This document shows, piece by piece, positions 1 to 8,150 of a DNA stretch of 64,000 nt. The position numbers and the translations under genes were made by a program. Position 1 is the first letter of the stretch; every line of letters begins with the position of its first letter. The stretch spans positions 1 to 64,000 of the forward strand of contig NZ_CP115859.1 in assembly GCF_027920545.1 (NCBI RefSeq). The letters are read 5' to 3'. Origin of the DNA: Chryseobacterium camelliae. Its GTDB lineage: Bacteria; Bacteroidota; Bacteroidia; Flavobacteriales; Weeksellaceae. Under the pieces are notes generated by a model. The model was not told the origin of the DNA, searched no databases, and saw only the letters and a list, made by a program, of their open reading frames with translations.

Positions 1-1455
1 ATGGATGAAAATTTAATGATGATATGGCAGAAATGCCTTCAGTTTATGCGTGACAATCTCAACGCAGCTGAAGATAATTCTGACCTTAAAAAACTTGAAA
101 AATCTTTCGACTTACTGTTTGATAAAGTACAGCCAGTTTCTTTGGTTGATAACAATCTTACATTAATGGTTCCGAGTGATTTTTACAAGGAATATATTGA
201 GGATAATTACCTATCCCTGCTTTCTGCTGCCCTGAAGAAAAATATTGGAAAAGGTGTAAAACTTTGGTATTCTGTAATGGAAAATAAACCGGTTGGTTTA
301 GAAAAACCCGTTACCATGAATATGAAAGGGAAAACAGTTCCTACTCCGAAAATTCAGGAGACGATGCCGCAAGGTTTCTCTTCAAATATTGTTAATCCTT
401 TTGTAGTTCCCGGAATTAAGAAAGTAAATATTGATTCCAATCTGAAATCAGATTTTTCTTTTGAAAATTATGTAGAAGGGGAAAGTAATAAATTTGCAGC
501 TACGGTAGCAAGATCTATTGCAAAAAGACCTGGAGCAACGGCATTTAACCCATTATTTTTATATGGAGGTTACGGAGTGGGAAAAACGCACTTGGGACAG
601 GCTGTAGGACTTGAAGTGAAAAGCCAGTTTCCGGATAAAGTAGTTTTATATTTGTCATCTGAAAAATTCATTCAACAGTTTATTTCCGCTGCAAAAGCAC
701 ATAAGCAAACCGAATTTGCCAACTTCTATCAGATGGTGGATGTATTGATTATCGATGATATTCAGTTCTTATCAGGAAAGTCTGCAACACAGGATAGTTT
801 CTTCCATATTTTTGATTATCTGCATCAGAACGGAAAACAGATCATTCTTACTTCAGATAAGGCTCCTGCCGATATTATGGATATTCAGGACAGAATTGTT
901 TCCCGTTTCAAATGGGGACTTTCTGCAGAAATTAAATCTCCGGATTTAGAAACCCGTAAAAAAATTATTGTAGATAAACTAAGCAGAGACGGTATTGTTC
1001 TTACAGAAGACATGCTTGATTTCTTAGCGGCAGAAGCAAAAACAAATGTAAGAGAACTTATCGGGGTTATCAATTCTGTAATTGCGTATTCTACTATTTA
1101 TAAATCTGATCTAAGTTTAGAATTATTAAAAGATACCATCAATAAAATTGCGGCTAATCAGAAAAAAGTAATCAATATTCCTTTCATTCAGGAAGTTGTG
1201 TGCGATTACTTCGGAATTAAAAGAGAGCAGCTTTTATCGAAAACGAGAAAACGAGAAATTGCGCTTCCAAGGCAATTGGCCATGTATTTTGCAAAAGAAT
1301 TTACCAATGCTACCTTCACTAAAATTGGTGAAGAAATGGGAGGTAAAGACCATTCGACAGTAATGTATGCTTGCGAAACGATTAAGGATGTTTCAAAAAT
1401 CGATAAGGAAGTGAAAAAATACGTTAAAGAACTTACTGAAAGAATCAAACATTAA
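1..1455 (+). CDS. dnaA: Chromosomal replication initiator DnaA
   Basis: This 484-residue protein binds DnaA boxes and opens the replication origin in an ATP-dependent way. All four domains are visible: an N-terminal interaction domain (about 1-85), a variable linker, an AAA+ core with Walker A GGYGVGKT (189-196) and Walker B LIIDDIQF (249-256), and a C-terminal DNA-binding domain with the signature DHSTVMYACETI near residue 450. The length is normal for the family. The window begins exactly at its ATG, so the upstream regulatory region is not visible. The next gene, a phosphatase, runs in the same direction with its own promoter-like box. Confidence 0.98.
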   Translation: MDENLMMIWQKCLQFMRDNLNAAEDNSDLKKLEKSFDLLFDKVQPVSLVDNNLTLMVPSDFYKEYIEDNYLSLLSAALKKNIGKGVKLWYSVMENKPVGLEKPVTMNMKGKTVPTPKIQETMPQGFSSNIVNPFVVPGIKKVNIDSNLKSDFSFENYVEGESNKFAATVARSIAKRPGATAFNPLFLYGGYGVGKTHLGQAVGLEVKSQFPDKVVLYLSSEKFIQQFISAAKAHKQTEFANFYQMVDVLIIDDIQFLSGKSATQDSFFHIFDYLHQNGKQIILTSDKAPADIMDIQDRIVSRFKWGLSAEIKSPDLETRKKIIVDKLSRDGIVLTEDMLDFLAAEAKTNVRELIGVINSVIAYSTIYKSDLSLELLKDTINKIAANQKKVINIPFIQEVVCDYFGIKREQLLSKTRKREIALPRQLAMYFAKEFTNATFTKIGEEMGGKDHSTVMYACETIKDVSKIDKEVKKYVKELTERIKH

Positions 1456-1513
1456 AATAATTTAATGGTAAATAATAGAAAATGGAGAATATAGATATTC
1501 TTCATTTTTTATT

Positions 1514-1521
1514 TAGTTTTG
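1514..1521 (+). promoter_or_regulatory. Promoter -7 box of the phosphatase gene
   Basis: TAGTTTTG matches the Bacteroidetes -7 consensus TAnnTTTG. It lies 33 nt before the preferred ATG at 1555, leaving a short leader. Confidence 0.45.
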
Positions 1522-1554
1522 TGGGTTAAAATTAAAATCTTTAAATTTCATAAG

Positions 1555-2010
1555 ATGAAAATATTAATGGTATGTTTGGGAAATATATGCAGAAGTCCTT
1601 TGGCAGAAGGAATTATGAAAACCAAGCTTCCTGAAGATTGTATAGTGGACTCGGCAGGTACGATTTCTATGCATGAAGGAGAACATCCTGATAAAAGAGC
1701 GATAAAAACGGCGACGAACCATAATATTGACATTTCGAAACAACGTTCAAGACCTATTACAAAGGCAGATTTTGAGAACTTTGATAAAATCTACTGTATG
1801 GACATTGATGTATTGGCAGATGTGGTTTCAAAAACAAAAAATGAAGAACAAAGACAAAAAGTATCTTTATTCTTAGAAGTTTTAGAAGATCATAAAAATG
1901 CTGAAGTTCCTGATCCGTATTGGGGAGACATGAAAGATTTTGAAAAGGTTTTTCAACTCTTGGATAAGGGCTGCAGCAAAATTGCTGAGAAACTATGTTT
2001 AAAATCGTAA
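1555..2010 (+). CDS. Low-molecular-weight protein-tyrosine phosphatase
   Basis: A 151-residue cytoplasmic phosphatase of the low-molecular-weight PTP / arsenate-reductase-like fold. The catalytic P-loop CLGNICRS (Cys7 to Arg13, CX5R) lies at the extreme N terminus, as the family requires, and the general-acid loop DPYWGD follows near residue 120. The start at 1555 is chosen because it puts CX5R at residue 7; the earlier in-frame start at 1519 would add 12 residues foreign to the family. The substrate cannot be read from sequence. It may form a short unit with the downstream methylase, 32 nt away. Confidence 0.93.
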   Translation: MKILMVCLGNICRSPLAEGIMKTKLPEDCIVDSAGTISMHEGEHPDKRAIKTATNHNIDISKQRSRPITKADFENFDKIYCMDIDVLADVVSKTKNEEQRQKVSLFLEVLEDHKNAEVPDPYWGDMKDFEKVFQLLDKGCSKIAEKLCLKS

Positions 2011-2042
2011 TTTACACATCACTATTATAATAATTAGAAAAA

Positions 2043-2741
2043 ATGCTTTTTTTACTTCCGGCTTACCTTTCTGAAAATACTTCTATCACTCATTTTTCGC
2101 CTGTGATCAAAGAGTATATCATGCAAACCGATTATTTCTTTGTAGAAAATGAAAAAACTGCAAGAAAAGTAGTGAAATTCTTTGCCCCTGAAAAAAAACA
2201 GTCGGATCTGAAACTCTTTTTGCTGGATAAATACACAGAAAATGCAGATATTAAAGAAGCACAGCAACTGATGTTGAAAGGTCAGGATTTTGGCCTGCTT
2301 TCAGAGGCCGGACTTCCTTGTATTGCCGATCCCGGAAATCTGATGGTGAAATGGTGTCATGAAAAAAACATCAGGGTAATCCCGATTTCAGGACCTTCAT
2401 CGATTATTTTAGCGCTTATTTCAAGTGGTTTTAACGGTCAGGAATTTACATTCAACGGATATTTGCCCATCGATAGAGGGGAGAAGAAAAAACAGATTCA
2501 GCACTTGGAAAACCTGGTACAGAAAACAGGATATTCCCAGATTTTCATGGAAACACCTTACAGGAATAACCAGCTTTTTGAAGATCTGACCAAGTTTTTA
2601 TCACCCAATGCAAAACTGTGTATTGCGGCTAATATCAACGATCCGGAAACTGAATTCATTCAAACAAAATCGATAAAAGACTGGCAAAAACAAAAGCCGG
2701 AACTTCATAAAATTCCTGCTGTATTCGTTTTGGGTAAGTAA
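2043..2741 (+). CDS. RsmI-like SAM-dependent methyltransferase (tetrapyrrole methylase fold)
   Basis: A 232-residue member of the tetrapyrrole/RsmI methylase superfamily. The motifs GLLSEAGLPCIADPG and ISGPSSIILAL are the SAM-binding segments typical of RsmI (16S rRNA C1402 2'-O-methyltransferase). It is shorter than classical RsmI (about 280 residues) and its N terminus (MLFLLPAYLSE) differs from the usual YVVxTPIGN, so it is the short paralogue common in Bacteroidetes rather than certain RsmI. An rRNA or related RNA substrate is an inference from the family. Confidence 0.85.
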   Translation: MLFLLPAYLSENTSITHFSPVIKEYIMQTDYFFVENEKTARKVVKFFAPEKKQSDLKLFLLDKYTENADIKEAQQLMLKGQDFGLLSEAGLPCIADPGNLMVKWCHEKNIRVIPISGPSSIILALISSGFNGQEFTFNGYLPIDRGEKKKQIQHLENLVQKTGYSQIFMETPYRNNQLFEDLTKFLSPNAKLCIAANINDPETEFIQTKSIKDWQKQKPELHKIPAVFVLGK

Positions 2742-2805
2742 ATTGTGGTAAAAAAATATCGAATAACCTTCTAACTAATCAATAGAAAATAAAACGTTCA
2801 ATTTG

Positions 2806-2882
2806 TCATTCTGACAAAGGAAGAATCTCAACTGTATTTTAGGGATTCTTCATTACGCTTTGTTTCATTCAGAATGACAAAC
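2806..2882. repeat. Dispersed intergenic palindromic repeat, family R1 copy 1
   Basis: The spacer holds GTCATTCTGACAAAGGAAGA, then after about 40 nt the inverse CATTCAGAATGAC, so the unit can fold into a long imperfect hairpin. A second copy with the same ends lies at 15827-15923. A partial relative (GTCATTCCGTAGGAATCTC) is at 25419. The spacing and dyad resemble repetitive extragenic palindromes. Confidence 0.75.
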
Positions 2883-2978
2883 TCAACGTTAGTTAATCTT
2901 TAATTATAAAATCCGATTCTATTTCTTCTTTCTGTTTTTGACTCGCTAAAACTTGAATTTATTTTATATTTTTATCGA

Positions 2979-4046
2979 ATGAAAAAAAGCCTTTTAGCAA
3001 TTGTATTCTCTCCGTTTTTGATGTACGCTCAGGAAGTTCCGAAACTTACGGACGACATGGCAATCAGGCTATCCGAAAAACCGCTTCACTGCATCAATCA
3101 GGAATATCCTAATAAAACGGCTCATATTATTAATAACGCAGGCGAAGTTCCTTTAAGCCCGAAAGATTTGCATCCCAGTTTTTACGGTTGTTTCGACTGG
3201 CATAGTTCTGTTCATGGGCATTGGATGCTTGTCCGCTTATTAAAGACAAAATCCGGTTTATCGATTGCAAAAGACATTGAAAATATACTTGATAATTCAT
3301 TTAAAAAAGAAAACCTTCAGACAGAAGCAGATTATTTCACAAAATATCAATTAACCGGAACCTTTGAAAGAACCTACGGTTGGGCCTGGTTGTTGAAATT
3401 GGATGAAGAATTGGCAACCTGGAATCACCCGAAAGCGAAAATCTGGCATCAGAATTTAAAACCTTTAACAGATAAAATTCTGGACTCCTGGAAAACGTTT
3501 TTACCAAAGCAGACATACCCGAACAGAACCGGTGTTCACCCCAATACAGCTTTTGCAATGGTTTTTGCGCTGGATTGGGCAAGAGCTACAGGAGACAAAA
3601 ACTTCGAAAATCAGCTGATAGAAAAAGCTAAATATTTCTATTTAAATAATACAAAAACTCCTGCTTACCTTGAGCCGGATGGTTCGGATTTCTTTTCGCC
3701 AAGTTTGGAAATTGCAGATTTGATGAGAAGAGTTTTGCCTCAAAAAGAATTTGTTTCATGGCTGAATAACTTCTACGAAAAAAGAAGCCTGGAGAATATT
3801 GAAAAAATTCCGGTGGTGAGTGATCTGTCAGATTATCAGACGGTTCATCTGGTAGGTTTATCGTTTACAAAAGCCTGGTGTATGAAAGGAATTGCAAAAT
3901 CACTTCCTGACCATCATCCGTTGAAAAAGGAATTTCAGAAAACAGCAACTGTATTTTTAAACAACGGACTTCCGTTATTATTCCAGGGGAATTACGGAGG
4001 TGATCATTGGCTGGCCAGTTTTGCGGTATATGCTTTGGAGGATTAA
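2979..4046 (+). CDS. Secreted DUF2891 family protein
   Basis: A 355-residue protein with a cleavable signal peptide (about residues 1-17, ending MYAQE), so it is exported to the periplasm. The rest matches the DUF2891 family: conserved HPSFYGCFDWHSSVHGHW near residue 65, a TYGWAWLLKL segment and a C-terminal NYGGDHWLASFAVYAL. These Trp/His-rich helices suggest an alpha/alpha-barrel of the glycosidase-like type; that is inference, and no biochemical activity is known to me. It stands alone, flanked by repeat-bearing spacers. Confidence 0.85.
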   Translation: MKKSLLAIVFSPFLMYAQEVPKLTDDMAIRLSEKPLHCINQEYPNKTAHIINNAGEVPLSPKDLHPSFYGCFDWHSSVHGHWMLVRLLKTKSGLSIAKDIENILDNSFKKENLQTEADYFTKYQLTGTFERTYGWAWLLKLDEELATWNHPKAKIWHQNLKPLTDKILDSWKTFLPKQTYPNRTGVHPNTAFAMVFALDWARATGDKNFENQLIEKAKYFYLNNTKTPAYLEPDGSDFFSPSLEIADLMRRVLPQKEFVSWLNNFYEKRSLENIEKIPVVSDLSDYQTVHLVGLSFTKAWCMKGIAKSLPDHHPLKKEFQKTATVFLNNGLPLLFQGNYGGDHWLASFAVYALED

Positions 4047-4051
4047 TTGAG

Positions 4052-4130
4052 TTGGAGCCTTGATACGGGAAGAGAGAAGTGGATGTTGTGTGAAAAACAA
4101 CTTCCGACCTCGGCTTCTAGCTTCCTTACC
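4052..4130. repeat. Dispersed GAAG-rich imperfect palindrome, family R4 copy 1
   Basis: The spacer reads GGGAAGAGAGAAGTGGATG, a short loop, then CAACTTCCGACC and GGCTTCTAGCTTCC. A related unit with the same GAAGAGGGAAGA ... ACTTCC ... TTCTAGCCTTC layout sits at 8052-8131. No gene is visible in it. Confidence 0.6.
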
Positions 4131-4135
4131 CAAAA

Positions 4136-4609
4136 CTAATATTTGATTCCCAGTTTTTTAAGAATAAAGCTTAGCAGCCAAATCGGGCCGACTAAAAGGA
4201 ATTGGATGTCTTTTAAGAAAGAAGGTTTTTTACCTTCAATTTTATGTCCGACGAATTGTAAAATCCAGGTAATAATAAAAACGGCGAGATAAACCATCCA
4301 TGAATGTTCTTTAAAACGAATATTGATTCCATATGCGAAGCTTTCCATTAAAGTCATCACGAAAATCATGATGAGACCGATGAAGAAAGAAAGTCTCATA
4401 TAAAAAAAAGTGACTAGAGCCATCGCAATAAGGCTTATATAACTGATTTCCCCAATGTATATAAAACCAATTGCTTTCGAAGGAATAAGAGAAATAAATC
4501 CTAAAATCGTCCAAAAAATCAGAGGAACGCATATCCAATGGATCAGTTTGTTAGTCGGATTTCTGTGGCTTTCAGCATATTCAGCAAATAGTAAATCAAT
4601 TTTTCTCAT
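4136..4609 (-). CDS. Mpo1-like (DUF962) membrane protein
   Basis: A 157-residue protein of the DUF962/Mpo1 family, whose yeast member Mpo1 is an iron(II)-dependent dioxygenase that shortens 2-hydroxy fatty acids. The N terminus MRKIDLLFAEYAESHRNP followed by NKLIHWICVPL carries the conserved family histidines; four hydrophobic segments and IVTWILQFVGHKIEGKKPS-type C-terminal histidine follow. The start at 4609 is preferred over 4627 because homologues begin at the DLLxxYxxSH segment. Function by family only. It is convergent with the DUF2891 gene and divergent from the AraC gene. Confidence 0.85.
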   Translation of the reverse strand: MRKIDLLFAEYAESHRNPTNKLIHWICVPLIFWTILGFISLIPSKAIGFIYIGEISYISLIAMALVTFFYMRLSFFIGLIMIFVMTLMESFAYGINIRFKEHSWMVYLAVFIITWILQFVGHKIEGKKPSFLKDIQFLLVGPIWLLSFILKKLGIKY

Positions 4610-4667
4610 GGTAAGAATTTGTAACATACTAAAATAATAAATTTTTGTAATCGCTCAAGAGATTGCT

Positions 4668-4675
4668 TACATTTG
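4668..4675 (+). promoter_or_regulatory. Promoter of the AraC gene, implying a leaderless mRNA
   Basis: TACATTTG matches TAnnTTTG and is preceded, 20 nt upstream, by TTTG at 4644-4647, the -33 box. Only 4 nt separate the -7 box from the ATG at 4680, so transcription should begin at or next to the start codon. Confidence 0.7.
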
Positions 4676-4679
4676 TGTT

Positions 4680-5525
4680 ATGTCTGTCTTAGAAAAATAC
4701 GGGGTTGATGTTTTTACACAACATAATATATTCGAGAGAATAGCTGTCGACAAGCCATTTCGTCCTGAAAATCCGGCGTTTATCTTCATTAAAACTGGAA
4801 CGATAAAACTCAAACAGCACTTTCGCGATTTAGAGCTTTCTGCGAATATGTTTATGGTGACAGATCCTCAGACGATTTACGAAATGGTTTCCGTGAGTGA
4901 TGATTTCCAGTCGAGAATGGTTTCCTATAAACGTGAATTTATTTCGGCTTTATCACTAAAATTCAACAGATTAATAACTTATCGCTACTTCAGGCAGCAA
5001 ATGAATATTGGTGTTCCTTTTCATCAGGATGAAATGGAGGTCGTTTGGAAAAGTGTGAATTTTCTTAAGTATATCCTCGATTCGGAAACGGAAATGATGT
5101 ACAAAAAAGAAATGGTGGAGCATCTTTTTTCTGTTTTTTGTTACCAGATGGCAGGAATTATCTCTAAAGAAGACAATAATTCTATGAACCAGATGTCAAG
5201 ACAGGAGGAAATTGTTTTTGTTTTCCTGAATGATCTTGCACAGCACCATCTTACGGAGCGGTCGGTTGAATTTTATGCCGAACGACAGTCGATTACAACC
5301 AGACATCTTTCATCGGTAATCAAGTCCATTACGGGCAAGTCTGCAAGCCAGATTATTGCTTTAGTGGTGATTAATGAGGCTAAAGTACTTTTAAACTCTT
5401 CCAGCAAACCGGTTTCGGAGATTTCTTCAATTCTTGGGTTTAGCGATCAGTACTCATTTTCTCACTTTTTTAAGAAACATTTGGGAGAAAGTCCTTCACA
5501 ATACCGAAATCAGTTCGATAACTAA
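4680..5525 (+). CDS. AraC family transcriptional regulator
   Basis: A 281-residue regulator. Residues about 1-165 form a cupin-like sensor region (including NPAFIFIKTGTIKLK), and the last 100 residues form the double helix-turn-helix, ending with the typical ILGFSDQYSFSHFFKKHLGE and SPSQYR. It is transcribed just ahead of a TolC/HlyD/MFS efflux operon in the same direction, so it probably controls that operon. The ligand is unknown. The promoter places the start codon nearly at the transcript end. Confidence 0.92.
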   Translation: MSVLEKYGVDVFTQHNIFERIAVDKPFRPENPAFIFIKTGTIKLKQHFRDLELSANMFMVTDPQTIYEMVSVSDDFQSRMVSYKREFISALSLKFNRLITYRYFRQQMNIGVPFHQDEMEVVWKSVNFLKYILDSETEMMYKKEMVEHLFSVFCYQMAGIISKEDNNSMNQMSRQEEIVFVFLNDLAQHHLTERSVEFYAERQSITTRHLSSVIKSITGKSASQIIALVVINEAKVLLNSSSKPVSEISSILGFSDQYSFSHFFKKHLGESPSQYRNQFDN

Positions 5526-5586
5526 AATCATACATTTAAACATCTTTTTCCAATTCTCAAACATTTGTTTGAGTTTCTTCCCGCCA

Positions 5587-5594
5587 TAACTTTG
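5587..5594 (+). promoter_or_regulatory. Promoter -7 box of the efflux operon
   Basis: TAACTTTG fits the Bacteroidetes -7 consensus, 20 nt before the tolC-like ATG. The preceding spacer contains TCAAACATTTGTTTGAG, a 17-bp dyad near 5557-5573 that could be an operator for the upstream AraC regulator. Confidence 0.65.
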
Positions 5595-5614
5595 TACTCG
5601 TAAAACAAGGTAAA

Positions 5615-6925
5615 ATGGTAAAGAATATTAAAACAGCACTATTACTGGTGATAGCAGTCTTTCCTGCGCTGTTTTTTTCACAAGAAATAAAACAGATGAC
5701 AGCGAATGAGGTGGTCGAGCTCGCATTGCAAAATCATCAGCAGTTGAAAATTTCGGCACAAAATATTGACATTGCAAAACAGAATACTAATGTTGCCAGG
5801 CTTCAGAAATTACCGATTATAACTGCGGCTACAAGCCAGTTTTATTTAGGTGATGCAAGAGCAATCGATAAAGATTTTTCCAATTCTACAACTATTCCGA
5901 TGCCTCACTACGGTAGTTCTTATGCCGTTCAGGCAACGCAGGTAATCTTCAAGGGAGGATTGGTGAATAAATCTATTGAATTGGCGGGACTTCGTGAGCA
6001 ACTGTCAAAACTGGATCTGGAAAAAAATAAACAGGACGTAAAATTTTTGGTGATCTCCAATTATTTGGATGTTTATAAGATTTTAAATCAACAGGAAGTA
6101 TTTCAGACCAACAAAAAACTGGCTCAGGAAAGACTGAAAAATATCCGGAAATTTTATCAGCAGGGTATGGTTACACGAAATGAAGTGATTCGTGGCGAAT
6201 TGGCAATTAAGAATATTGATCAGTTCATGTTGACGTTAGCAAACAATAAGAAAATCCTGAATTATAATTTAAATATTGCTTTAGGATTGCCAGCAGATAC
6301 AGAGATCATTCCTATTGAAAGCTTAGGGAATAAAGATGCCGGTATAGGAATGGATTATTATGTAAATCTTGCCCATGACAGTAATCCTTTGATGAAATCT
6401 GCAAAAACAAATATGCTGGTTGCAGATAAAAATATTGAGATTATAAAAACCGATAAAATGCCTACAGTAGCAGGTTATGGAGGATATACTCTGCAAAGAC
6501 CGATTACGACGAGAAATCCTGTTCTGGATATGTATTCGGGAGGCTGGCAAACGGGAGTTTCTTTAAGCTATAATATTGATAATCTATATAAAACGAAAGA
6601 AAGAGTAAAGTTGGGAGAACTGCAAAAAAATCAGGCCAATGATGCCATGACTTTAACGCAACAAAATATTGATATGGCTGTGAATGCTGCGTATGTAAAA
6701 TACCAGGAATCTATTCAGCAAGCAGATATTCTAAATGATGCCAAAACATTAGCGGAAGAAAATTATAAAATTACGGAAGCCAAATATTTAAACCAGTTGG
6801 CTGTACAGGCAGAAATGCTGGATGCACAGTATCAGAAACTTCAATCGGAATTAGAATATGCCAATGCAGAAATCACTGTACTGTATCAATATTACAATCT
6901 TCTGAAATCTACCGGAACTCTTTAA
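5615..6925 (+). CDS. TolC family outer-membrane efflux protein
   Basis: A 436-residue outer-membrane channel with a signal peptide (about 1-22, ending FFSQ). It has the two long alternating helical repeats of the TolC/OEP family (for example NVARLQKLPIITAATSQF and KTDKMPTVAGYGGYTLQ, each ahead of a beta-hairpin) and a C-terminal helix with LAVQAEMLDAQYQKL. It is the first gene of a three-gene operon with an HlyD-type adaptor and an MFS pump, so the three should span both membranes and export small molecules. Confidence 0.93.
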   Translation: MVKNIKTALLLVIAVFPALFFSQEIKQMTANEVVELALQNHQQLKISAQNIDIAKQNTNVARLQKLPIITAATSQFYLGDARAIDKDFSNSTTIPMPHYGSSYAVQATQVIFKGGLVNKSIELAGLREQLSKLDLEKNKQDVKFLVISNYLDVYKILNQQEVFQTNKKLAQERLKNIRKFYQQGMVTRNEVIRGELAIKNIDQFMLTLANNKKILNYNLNIALGLPADTEIIPIESLGNKDAGIGMDYYVNLAHDSNPLMKSAKTNMLVADKNIEIIKTDKMPTVAGYGGYTLQRPITTRNPVLDMYSGGWQTGVSLSYNIDNLYKTKERVKLGELQKNQANDAMTLTQQNIDMAVNAAYVKYQESIQQADILNDAKTLAEENYKITEAKYLNQLAVQAEMLDAQYQKLQSELEYANAEITVLYQYYNLLKSTGTL

Positions 6926-6943
6926 TTTTTAAAACTGAAAACA

Positions 6944-8050
6944 ATGGAAAACAAGGAACAAAATACATCTTCAGCACCTGTACAGTCAAGTGCTGCGGCG
7001 AAAAAGAAAGAAAATAAAAAAAATAAAATCAGAGCCATTATTTCGAACATTATTGTGTTTTTGGTAATTGGTCTCGGGCTATTCTGGCTGGTTCGTGAAT
7101 ATTTTCACGTGGGAGACAAAACGTACACGGAGGCAGCTCAGGTGGAGGAATTCATTAACCCGATTAATACGAGAGTTTCGGCTTACATCAAAGAAATTAA
7201 ATTTATTGAACACCAACAGGTTAAAAAAGGAGATACGTTGGTAATTCTTGACAATCGTGAAATTTTAACACAATTGGGTCAGGCAGAAGCTGCTTATCAG
7301 AATGCCTTAGCTCAAAAAACGGCAACAAGTTCATCTGTAAACACGGTTTCCAATAACGTAAGTGTGATGGAATCCAATATTGCCGGAGCAAAAGCAAGGC
7401 TTTGGAATGCCGAACAAAATTTAAACAGATATAAAAACCTTTTGGCTTCAGAAGCTGTAACGAGACAACAATATGATCAGGTGAAAACTGAATATGATGC
7501 TCAAAAAGCAGCGTATGAAACTTTGGTTAACCAAAAACAGTCAGCTAACCTTTCCACAACAGAAGTGAAAAGTAAATTAGGAATCAATGATGCCGAAATT
7601 AAGAGGACCAAATCTGCATTGGACATGGCGAGAATTAACCTGTCTTATACGGTAATTACTGCGCCTTACGATGGAGTGATGGGGAGAAGAGTACTTTCTG
7701 AAGGACAGTTGATTCAGCCGGGACAGCAAGTGGCAACTATCGTTTTAAACGGACAAAAATGGATAACTGCTAATTTCCTGGAAAAACAGATGCCGAACAT
7801 TAAAATCGGTGAGAAAATGATGATGACAGTGGATGCTTTGGGAGGTCAAAAGTTTGAAGGGGTAGTAACCGCTATTTCTGCAGCTACAGGATCGAGATAT
7901 TCAAGTGTTCCGACGGATAACTCTACCGGAAACTTCATCAAAGTCCAACAGAGAATTCCAGTAAGAATTGAGTTTACAGCTTCCAATAAAAAAGAAAATA
8001 TAGATCAACTTAGTGCAGGGATGAACGTGAATGTGAGTATTAATAAGTAA
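6944..8050 (+). CDS. HlyD/EmrA family periplasmic adaptor
   Basis: A 368-residue membrane-fusion protein joining an inner-membrane pump to the TolC channel. A basic N-terminal tail is followed by one membrane helix (about 29-48), a split lipoyl domain (IKEIKFIEHQQVKKGDTLV and the later VITAPYDGVMGRRV), a coiled-coil hairpin (about 100-205) and a beta-barrel. It starts 18 nt after the TolC-like gene. EmrA is the closest named relative given the MFS partner. Confidence 0.93.
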   Translation: MENKEQNTSSAPVQSSAAAKKKENKKNKIRAIISNIIVFLVIGLGLFWLVREYFHVGDKTYTEAAQVEEFINPINTRVSAYIKEIKFIEHQQVKKGDTLVILDNREILTQLGQAEAAYQNALAQKTATSSSVNTVSNNVSVMESNIAGAKARLWNAEQNLNRYKNLLASEAVTRQQYDQVKTEYDAQKAAYETLVNQKQSANLSTTEVKSKLGINDAEIKRTKSALDMARINLSYTVITAPYDGVMGRRVLSEGQLIQPGQQVATIVLNGQKWITANFLEKQMPNIKIGEKMMMTVDALGGQKFEGVVTAISAATGSRYSSVPTDNSTGNFIKVQQRIPVRIEFTASNKKENIDQLSAGMNVNVSINK

Positions 8051-8051
8051 G

Positions 8052-8131
8052 GAAGCTTGAGGATGGAAGAGGGAAGAGTATGCAGTGTGGAATAAAACTT
8101 CCTGCATACATCTTCTGACTTCTAGCCTTCA
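8052..8131. repeat. Dispersed GAAG-rich imperfect palindrome, family R4 copy 2
   Basis: Between adaptor and pump genes, GGAAGCTTGAGG ... GGAAGAGGGAAGAGTATGCAG is answered by CTTCCTGCATAC and TTCTGACTTCTAGCCTTC. It resembles the unit at 4052-4130. Lying inside an operon, it may form an mRNA hairpin between the two cistrons. Confidence 0.6.
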
Positions 8132-8150
8132 ACATCAAATTTTGAAAATC

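Noticed and set aside
1..1455. Chromosomal origin next to dnaA
   Set aside because: The sequence upstream of dnaA is outside the window, and no cluster of DnaA boxes was recognised downstream. In this phylum dnaA need not adjoin the origin.
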